The notes beneath the pieces were generated by a model. The model was not told the origin of the DNA. It was given only the letters and a program-made list of their open reading frames with translations, and did not search any database. Shown here one piece after another: positions 6,393 through 11,607 of a stretch of DNA of 11,607 nucleotides. The DNA comes from an uncultured Pseudomonadota bacterium (GTDB lineage Bacteria > Pseudomonadota > Gammaproteobacteria > Burkholderiales > Casimicrobiaceae). How positions within the stretch are numbered: the first letter of the stretch is position 1; each line of letters starts with the position of its first letter. The stretch spans positions 1 to 11,607 of the forward strand of contig CALFEY010000071.1 of assembly GCA_937958295.1 (NCBI GenBank), written 5' to 3'. The position numbers were made by a program, and so were the translations under genes.

Positions 6393-8426
6393 CTATGTCT
6401 CCACCGGCAGGCTCACGCCGAACATCTTCTCGCGCAGGTTGAACAGACGATCGCGCAGCTCAGCGGCCTTTTCGAAGTCGAGGTTGCGGGCGGCGTCCTG
6501 CATCTCCTTCTCCAAGCGCTTCAGCTCGCGCTCGAGATCTTTCTCGGGCATTGCGTCGTACCGTGCCTTCGCCTGCGCGGCGCGCTGCTCCTTCCTCGCC
6601 TCGTCGGCGTCGTACACGCCCTCGATGATGTCCTTGATCCGCTTGTGCACGCCGGTGGGGGTGATACCCATCTGCACGTTATGGGCGACCTGCCGCGTGC
6701 GGCGGCGCTCCGTCTCGCCGATCGCGGCCTTCATCGAGTCGGTCATCTTGTCGGCGTAGAGGATTGCGGTACCGTTCAAGTGCCGGGCTGCACGCCCGAT
6801 GGTCTGGATGAGCGAGCGCTCCGCGCGCAGGAACCCTTCCTTGTCGGCGTCGAGGATCGCCACCAGCGACACTTCGGGAATGTCGAGGCCCTCGCGCAGC
6901 AGGTTGATGCCCACGAGCACATCGAACTCGCCCAGGCGCAGATCGCGGATGATCTCCACGCGCTCCACGGTGTCGATGTCGCTGTGCAGGTAGCGCACCT
7001 TCACGCCGTTTTCGGCGAGGTAGTCGGTGAGATCCTCCGCCATGCGCTTGGTGAGCGTGGTCACGAGCACGCGCTCGCTCTTGTCCACGCGAATGCGGAT
7101 CTCCGACAGGAGGTCATCGACCTGTGTGGCGGCGGGCCGGATGATGAGCGTGGGGTCCACGAGTCCGGTGGGACGCACGAGCTGCTCCACCACCTGGCCG
7201 GCGTGGGTATTCTCGTAGTTGGCCGGCGTGGCCGACACGAAGATCGTCTGCGGCAGCAGCCGCTCGAACTCGTCGAAGCGCAGCGGCCGGTTGTCGAGCG
7301 CCGAAGGCAGACGAAAACCGTAGTTAACGAGGTTTTCCTTGCGCGCGCGGTCGCCCTTGTACATCCCGCCAACTTGCGGGACGGTCACGTGCGACTCGTC
7401 GATGAACATCAGCGAGTTCGGCGGGAGATAGTCGATGAGCGTGGGCGGCGGCTCGCCCGCGTTGCGCCCCGACAGGTAGCGCGAGTAGTTCTCGATGCCT
7501 TTGCAGTAGCCGATCTCGGTCATCATCTCGAGGTCGAAGCGCGTGCGCTGCTCGATGCGCTGGGCCTCGATGAGCTTCATCTGGCCCACGAAGAAGTCCT
7601 TCTGTGCGGCAAGCTCCACCTTGATCTGGTCGATGGCGGAGAGGACCTTCTTGCGGCCCGTCACGTAATGCGACGACGGGAACACGGTGAAGCGCGCCAG
7701 CTTCTGCTTGAGGTGCCCGGTGAGGGGATCGAAGAGCTGCAGCGTCTCCACCTCGTCGTCGAACAGCGAGACGCGGATCGCGTTCTCGGCATTCTCCGCG
7801 GGAAAAATGTCGAGCACGTCTCCCCGCACGCGGAACGTGCCGCGCTTGAAATCGGTGTCGTTGCGCGCGTACTGCATCTCCGTGAGGCGCTTGATCGCAT
7901 CGCGCTGTGACAGCTTGTCGCCCTGCTTCAGGTGCAGGATCATGCTGTGGTACTCGGTGGGGTCGCCGATACCGTAGATGGCCGACACCGTGGCCACGAT
8001 GATGCAATCCGGCCGCTCCAGGATGGCCTTGGTGGCCGACAGGCGCATCTGCTCGATGTGCTCGTTGATCGAGCTGTCCTTCTCGATGTACAGGTCGCGC
8101 GAGGGGACGTAGGCCTCGGGCTGATAGTAGTCGTAGTAGCTGACGAAGTACTCCACCGCGTTGCTCGGGAAGAACTCGCGAAACTCCGAGTACAGCTGCG
8201 CGGCGAGCGTCTTGTTCGGCGCGATCACCAGTGCCGGGCGCCCGGTCTGCGCGATCACGTTCGCCATCGTGAACGTCTTGCCCGAGCCGGTCACCCCGAG
8301 CAGCGTCTGGAACGACAGCCCGTCGGCGATGCCCTCCACCAGCTTGGCGATGGCCTGCGGCTGGTCGCCGGCCGGCGGAAACGGTTGGTGGAGCTCGTAG
8401 GGACTGCCGGGATAGGTGATGGCCAT
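6393..8426 (-). CDS. uvrB: Excinuclease ABC subunit B (UvrB)
   Basis: Core nucleotide-excision-repair helicase that takes damaged DNA from UvrA, verifies the lesion and recruits UvrC. Full length at 677 residues. Walker A is GVTGSGKT (44-51); the damage-probing beta-hairpin region is SYYDYYQPEAYVP (96-108); the Walker B/DEAD-type box is DESH (343-346); helicase motif VI is QTIGRAARH (541-549); and the C-terminal UVR domain that contacts UvrC is at about 632-667 (LKRLEKEMQDAARNLDFEKA). I start at ATG 8426, giving MAITYPGSPYELHQPFPPAG. A TTG four codons upstream (8438) is an alternative; neither has a convincing ribosome binding site. It follows the exporter gene by 54 bp on the same strand. 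I found no CTGT-N8-ACAG LexA box in the short upstream gap, so SOS control from a proximal promoter is not supported. Confidence 0.98.
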   Translation of the reverse strand: MAITYPGSPYELHQPFPPAGDQPQAIAKLVEGIADGLSFQTLLGVTGSGKTFTMANVIAQTGRPALVIAPNKTLAAQLYSEFREFFPSNAVEYFVSYYDYYQPEAYVPSRDLYIEKDSSINEHIEQMRLSATKAILERPDCIIVATVSAIYGIGDPTEYHSMILHLKQGDKLSQRDAIKRLTEMQYARNDTDFKRGTFRVRGDVLDIFPAENAENAIRVSLFDDEVETLQLFDPLTGHLKQKLARFTVFPSSHYVTGRKKVLSAIDQIKVELAAQKDFFVGQMKLIEAQRIEQRTRFDLEMMTEIGYCKGIENYSRYLSGRNAGEPPPTLIDYLPPNSLMFIDESHVTVPQVGGMYKGDRARKENLVNYGFRLPSALDNRPLRFDEFERLLPQTIFVSATPANYENTHAGQVVEQLVRPTGLVDPTLIIRPAATQVDDLLSEIRIRVDKSERVLVTTLTKRMAEDLTDYLAENGVKVRYLHSDIDTVERVEIIRDLRLGEFDVLVGINLLREGLDIPEVSLVAILDADKEGFLRAERSLIQTIGRAARHLNGTAILYADKMTDSMKAAIGETERRRTRQVAHNVQMGITPTGVHKRIKDIIEGVYDADEARKEQRAAQAKARYDAMPEKDLERELKRLEKEMQDAARNLDFEKAAELRDRLFNLREKMFGVSLPVET

Positions 8427-8445
8427 GGCGTCACGCAAATGGGGA

Positions 8446-8470
8446 TTCGCCCGCGCGGCGCGCGGGCGAA
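8446..8470 (-). other. Strong GC hairpin between the exporter stop and uvrB
   Basis: TTCGCCCGCGC (8446-8456) and GCGCGGGCGAA (8460-8470) are perfect complements, giving an 11-bp stem with a 3-nt loop. It begins about 10 nt past the exporter stop on the transcribed strand and ends about 20 nt before the uvrB ATG. The bases after it on the minus strand (ATCCCCATTTGC) contain no T-tract, so it is a poor intrinsic terminator. It may instead protect the 3' end of the exporter message, attenuate read-through, or affect uvrB translation. Confidence 0.6.
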
Positions 8471-8480
8471 GGGCAACCGG

Positions 8481-10364
8481 TTATTGTACTGCCGCGGAGG
8501 GACTGGGTGCGACCCCGCCGTGGCCCTCGGAAGCCGGTGCGCTCGTTTCCACCGGGCCGAACTGAAGCGCGGCCAGCCGCGCGTATAGGGCGTTGGACTG
8601 CGTAAGCTCGTCGTGGGTTCCCGTGGCGATGATCCGCCCGTGCTCCAGCACCGCGATCCGGTCAGCGTGACGGATCGTGGCCAGGCGATGGGCGATGATG
8701 ATCACCGTGCGCCCCGTCATGAGGCGCTCCAGCGCGAGCTGGACCATGCGCTCGCTCTGCGCGTCCAGGGCGCTCGTGGCCTCATCGAGCAGCAGGATCG
8801 GCCGGTCGGCCAAGATGGCGCGGGCGATCGCCAGCCGCTGCCGCTGGCCTCCGGACAGGCGCACGCCCCGCTCCCCGAGGTAGCTCGCGTAGCCTTCGGG
8901 CAGCCGCTCGATGAACTCGGTGGCAAAGGCAGCGTCGCAGGCAATCTTCACCTCGGCGTCGGTGGCATCGGGTCGGCCATAGCGCACGTTGTCGGCCACG
9001 CTGGCCGCGAAGATCACGGGCTCCTGCGGCACCAGCGCCATGCACCCGCGCACCGCCGCCGGATCGGCCACCCGCAGGTCGATGCCATCGATCGTCACGC
9101 GCCCTTCCTGCGGGTCGTAGAAGCGCAGGAGAAGCTGGAACACGGTGGTCTTGCCCGCGCCCGAAGGCCCCACCAGCGCCACCTTTTCTCCCGGCGCCAC
9201 AGCCAGCGAGAAGTCGGTGAGCGCCGGAGCGTCCGGGCGCGAAGGATAGCGGAAGGTGACCCGCTCGAATGCCACATTGCCGGAGGCCGGCTCCCGCAGC
9301 GGCACCGGGTGAGCCGGCGCCCGCACCGTGGGCTCGATGGCCAGGAGCTCGAAGAGGCGCTCGGTCGCGCCCGCCGCGCGTTGAATGTCGCCCACCACTT
9401 CGCTGATCGCGCCAGCCGCCGCCGCGACGATCACGGCGTAGAACACGAAGGCGGAGAGCTGACCGCCGCTGATGCGGCCCGCTACCACGTCGTGGCCACC
9501 GATCCAGAGGATGACGCCAATGGCGCCGAACACGAGCAGGATCACCACGGCCACCAGGAACGAGCGCTGGCGGATGCGCGCAAGGGCCGTGCCGAAGGCG
9601 CTCTCCACACGGGCGCCGAACTGGCGACGATCCTCGGCCTCGTGACCGTAGGCCTGCACAGTGCGGATCTCGTGCAAGGCCTCGTCGACGTACGCCCCCA
9701 CGTCGCCCACGCGATCCTGGCTCGCGCGCGCCAGGCGCCGCACGCGGCGGCCGAAGAACAAGATCGGCACCAGCACGAGCGGAACGCCCACGAGTACGAG
9801 GAGCGTCAGCTTGCCGCTGGTGAGGGCCAGCATGGCGAGGCCGCCGACCATGAGCAGCGCGTTGCGCACCGCCATCGACACCGACGAGCCGATCACGGTC
9901 TCGAGCATCGTGGTGTCGTTGGTCAGGCGCGAGATCACCTCGCCGGTGCGCGTGACCTCGAAGTACCCCGGCGGCAGCGACAGCAGGTGATCGAACACCG
10001 CGCGCCGCAGGTCGGCCGTGACCCGCTCGCCGAGCCACGAGACGTAGTAGAAGCGGGCATAGGTGGCGAATGCCATCACGATCACCACGCCCAGCATGAA
10101 GGCGAGCGTGCGGTTGAGCTGGCTCTGGCTGCCTGCGGCGATCCCCTGGTCGATCACGAACTTGAGGCCCTGCCCGATCGTGAGCACCGCACTCGCGGCA
10201 ACCACGAGCGAGATAGCCGCATAGATCACCTGGCGTCGGTAGGGCTGGACGAAGCGCCACACCTGCGCGAGCGTGCGCAGCGCAATGAGCGGCGGCACCT
10301 TGGGCGCGGCGTCGGGGGACGCAGGCGGGGCCGGGACCGCGGCGGGGGGAACGTCTCGTGCCAT
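8481..10364 (-). CDS. MsbA-like ABC exporter (fused permease and ATPase)
   Basis: 627 residues, a half-transporter expected to work as a homodimer in the inner membrane. An Ala/Pro-rich N-terminus (1-28) precedes the six-helix ABC type 1 membrane domain (about 45-325), with LPPGYFEVTRTGEVISRLTND (130-150) typical of the family. The nucleotide-binding domain carries Walker A GPSGAGKT (399-406), Q-loop Gln447 (VPQEP), signature LSGGQ (503-507), Walker B ILLLDE (523-528) and H-loop His559 (AHRLA); all are intact. It resembles the subfamily B exporters annotated as MsbA-related; lipid, lipid A or drug export are all possible and the substrate cannot be told. The C-terminus has a Ser/Ala/Pro-rich tail (about 605-627). 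ATG 10364 has AGGA about 10 nt upstream, inside a palindrome that could influence its translation or transcription. Confidence 0.95.
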   Translation of the reverse strand: MARDVPPAAVPAPPASPDAAPKVPPLIALRTLAQVWRFVQPYRRQVIYAAISLVVAASAVLTIGQGLKFVIDQGIAAGSQSQLNRTLAFMLGVVIVMAFATYARFYYVSWLGERVTADLRRAVFDHLLSLPPGYFEVTRTGEVISRLTNDTTMLETVIGSSVSMAVRNALLMVGGLAMLALTSGKLTLLVLVGVPLVLVPILFFGRRVRRLARASQDRVGDVGAYVDEALHEIRTVQAYGHEAEDRRQFGARVESAFGTALARIRQRSFLVAVVILLVFGAIGVILWIGGHDVVAGRISGGQLSAFVFYAVIVAAAAGAISEVVGDIQRAAGATERLFELLAIEPTVRAPAHPVPLREPASGNVAFERVTFRYPSRPDAPALTDFSLAVAPGEKVALVGPSGAGKTTVFQLLLRFYDPQEGRVTIDGIDLRVADPAAVRGCMALVPQEPVIFAASVADNVRYGRPDATDAEVKIACDAAFATEFIERLPEGYASYLGERGVRLSGGQRQRLAIARAILADRPILLLDEATSALDAQSERMVQLALERLMTGRTVIIIAHRLATIRHADRIAVLEHGRIIATGTHDELTQSNALYARLAALQFGPVETSAPASEGHGGVAPSPSAAVQ

Positions 10365-10371
10365 GATGAAA

Positions 10372-10385
10372 GCGTCCTAGGACGC
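10372..10385. promoter_or_regulatory. Perfect 14-bp palindrome upstream of the exporter gene
   Basis: GCGTCCTAGGACGC is fully self-complementary and lies 7 bp upstream of the exporter start codon, in the 76-bp gap between two divergent genes. It includes the AGGA that would serve as the exporter ribosome binding site. It could be an operator for a dimeric regulator of the exporter, or form a small leader hairpin hiding the ribosome site. No clear promoter boxes were found in the rest of the gap (10365-10440). Confidence 0.5.
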
Positions 10386-10440
10386 GAGCGCGAGCACGCC
10401 GGCCGCACGCGCCCGCCTCGCCCACTTACCGGAGATTCGC

Positions 10441-10836
10441 ATGCCGCTGTCCCTGCCCGCCCTGATGACGCTTCTTGCCGTGCTCTGGCTCGTGATCACG
10501 GGTTTCATGGTGGGGCGAGCCCGCGCGAAATACAAGGTGTACGCTCCGGCGACCACGGGGGACCCCGCGTTCGAGCGCGCCTACCGGGTGCAGATGAACG
10601 AGCTCGAGAACCTGGTGGCCTTCCTCCCCGCCATGTGGATCTACGCCTGGTTCGGCAATCCGCGGTGGGCCGCGATCGCCTGCTGCGTGTATCTCGTGGG
10701 ACGCATCGTCTACGCCGTGGGCTACTGGCGGGAGGCGCGCAAGCGGCACACCGGGTACATGATCTCGGCCGTCGTCCTCGCCATCACCTGGATCGCTGCG
10801 CTCGTGAGCGTGGTGCGCTGGCTCGGCTTCGCCTAG
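10441..10836 (+). CDS. MAPEG-family small membrane protein
   Basis: 131 residues with four predicted transmembrane helices (about 5-24, 56-73, 75-95, 106-127), the usual size and topology of MAPEG proteins (the microsomal glutathione S-transferase / eicosanoid enzyme superfamily). The diagnostic block is ERAYRVQMNELENLVAFLPA (45-64), matching the ERxxRxxxNxxE pattern that binds glutathione in characterised members. VYLVGRIVYAVGYW (83-96) fits the third helix. A glutathione-linked detoxification role is plausible but the substrate is unknown. ATG 10441 is preceded by GGAGA at 10431-10435, a good ribosome site. It is divergent from the exporter and 83 bp before the aminotransferase on the same strand. 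Confidence 0.9.
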   Translation: MPLSLPALMTLLAVLWLVITGFMVGRARAKYKVYAPATTGDPAFERAYRVQMNELENLVAFLPAMWIYAWFGNPRWAAIACCVYLVGRIVYAVGYWREARKRHTGYMISAVVLAITWIAALVSVVRWLGFA

Positions 10837-10854
10837 CGCCCGCCGGAAACGACG

Positions 10855-10877
10855 TTGGCGAATGGCGTAAAATGGCG
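10855..10877 (+). promoter_or_regulatory. Possible aminotransferase promoter with repeated TGGCG units
   Basis: TAAAAT (10868-10873) is a plausible -10, placing a transcript start about 40 nt before the aminotransferase ATG. No convincing -35 stands at the usual spacing. AATGGCG occurs twice, at 10861-10867 and 10871-10877, 10 bp apart, with a related TTGGCG at 10855-10860. This spacing of one helical turn could mark a regulator site or be chance in GC-rich DNA. Confidence 0.3.
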
Positions 10878-10919
10878 GGTTGCCGGTTCCCCCTTCGTCC
10901 GCCCAGCTCCCCACCCCTC

Positions 10920-11607
10920 ATGAACGCTCCCCTGTCCCCCGCCGCCTCGCTCCTCGCTGCCGTCGAGCTCGCCCCGCGCGACCCCATCCTCGGCGTGACC
11001 GAAGCCTTCGTTGCCGACACCAACCCCAGGAAGGTCAACCTCGGCGTGGGCGTGTACAACGACGACAACGGCAAGCTGCCCGTGCTCGAGTGCGTGAAGC
11101 GCGCCGAGCACGTGATCGTGGACAAGAACGCCCCTCGCGGCTACCTCCCCATCGACGGCCTCGCCGCCTACGACCGCGCCGTGCAGGCGCTGCTCTTCGG
11201 TGCCGACAGCCCCGCGATCAAGGACGGCCGCGCCGTGACCGTGCAGGCACTGGGGGGCACCGGCGGACTCAAGGTCGGCGCCGACTTCCTGCGCAAGTTC
11301 GCGCCCGGCGCGAAGGTGTGGATCAGCGACCCGAGCTGGGAGAACCATCGCGCGCTCTTCGAGAACGCCGGCTTCACGGTGCAGAACTACACGTACTACG
11401 ATCCGGCCACCCGCGGCCTCGACTTCGACGGCATGATGGCCTCGCTCGCGAGCATCCCGGCCGGCGACGTCATCGTGCTCCACGCATGCTGTCACAACCC
11501 CACCGGCGTGGATCCCACCCCGGCCCAGTGGGACAAGATCCTGGGCGTCGTGCGCGAGCGCGGCCTCGTGCCCTTCCTCGACATGGCCTACCAGGGCTTT
11601 GCCGACG
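10920..11607 (+). CDS. Aspartate/aromatic amino acid aminotransferase, 5' part only
   Basis: Partial gene: 229 codons, with the 3' part beyond the right edge. This is a class I (AspC/TyrB-type) PLP-dependent transaminase that moves an amino group between aspartate or aromatic amino acids and 2-oxoglutarate. VELAPRDPILGVTEAF (15-30) and KVNLGVGVYNDDNGKLPVL (38-56) are the family N-terminus. GGTGG (112-116) binds the PLP phosphate, Trp140 (DPSWENH) stacks on the cofactor, and Asn193 (HACCHNPTG), Asp221 and Tyr224 (FLDMAYQGFAD) hold it. The Schiff-base lysine lies outside the window. The choice between AspC and TyrB specificity cannot be made here. ATG 10920 has no evident ribosome binding site but fits the family start. 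Confidence 0.93.
   Translation, partial: MNAPLSPAASLLAAVELAPRDPILGVTEAFVADTNPRKVNLGVGVYNDDNGKLPVLECVKRAEHVIVDKNAPRGYLPIDGLAAYDRAVQALLFGADSPAIKDGRAVTVQALGGTGGLKVGADFLRKFAPGAKVWISDPSWENHRALFENAGFTVQNYTYYDPATRGLDFDGMMASLASIPAGDVIVLHACCHNPTGVDPTPAQWDKILGVVRERGLVPFLDMAYQGFAD

Noticed and set aside
6312..7910. 532-codon open frame antisense to uvrB
   Set aside because: uvrB is unmistakable on the other strand; the His/Val/Arg-rich translation is an antisense artefact of codon bias.
8446..8470. Rho-independent terminator for the exporter
   Set aside because: The stem is strong, but no run of Ts follows on the transcribed strand, so I list it only as a hairpin.
8427..8520. LexA/SOS box before uvrB
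   Set aside because: No CTGT-N8-ACAG-like dyad is present in this stretch.
8782..10425. 547-codon minus-strand frame overlapping the exporter
   Set aside because: It is a frame-shifted reading of the exporter gene without any motif of its own.
1..11607. CRISPR array, tRNA/rRNA, insertion sequence or phage genes
   Set aside because: No spaced direct repeats, RNA gene folds, transposase or integrase motifs were seen on either strand.

Overview
The window comes from a high-GC Gram-negative chromosome. A TonB-dependent outer-membrane receptor and a 3-hydroxybutyrate dehydrogenase (polyhydroxybutyrate use) are present, and uvrB lies near an aromatic/aspartate aminotransferase beside MAPEG, DUF3016 and MsbA-like genes. 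Together these suggest a betaproteobacterium, probably Burkholderiales or a related order. This assignment is inferred from gene content and protein style, not from a marker gene. There are eleven genes, two of them cut by the window edges. No rRNA, tRNA, insertion sequence, phage gene or CRISPR array was seen.

Left part (1-626): the 5' part of a 3-hydroxybutyrate dehydrogenase gene runs off the left edge on the minus strand. A 298-bp divergent intergenic region separates it from the next gene. It holds TTGC/GCAA dyads around a minus-strand promoter, a long GC-rich inverted repeat, and a plus-strand promoter whose -10 lies inside a Fur-box-like sequence.

Central plus-strand block (627-5843): five tightly packed genes encode a Fiu/PiuA-like siderophore receptor, an FMN-dependent alpha-hydroxy-acid oxidase/dehydrogenase, a PiuC/YbiX-type Fe(II)/2-oxoglutarate dioxygenase, a small secreted PepSY-domain protein and a four-helix cytochrome b561-type membrane protein. 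Overlaps and short gaps suggest one iron-controlled transcript. The receptor-PiuC pair is known from iron-starved proteobacteria. The FMN enzyme between them and the PepSY/cytochrome b pair behind them suggest, as inference, a redox or substrate-processing module attached to siderophore uptake. This block is the most interesting part of the window.

Right part (5854-10364, minus strand): a run in the order MsbA-like ABC exporter, uvrB, secreted DUF3016 protein. It converges on the iron block, with only 10 bp between the two stop codons. uvrB has no recognisable LexA box. A strong GC hairpin lies between the exporter stop and the uvrB start.

Far right (10441-11607, plus strand): a small MAPEG-family membrane protein, divergent from the exporter across a 76-bp gap with a perfect 14-bp palindrome, then the 5' part of a class I aspartate/aromatic aminotransferase that runs off the right edge.
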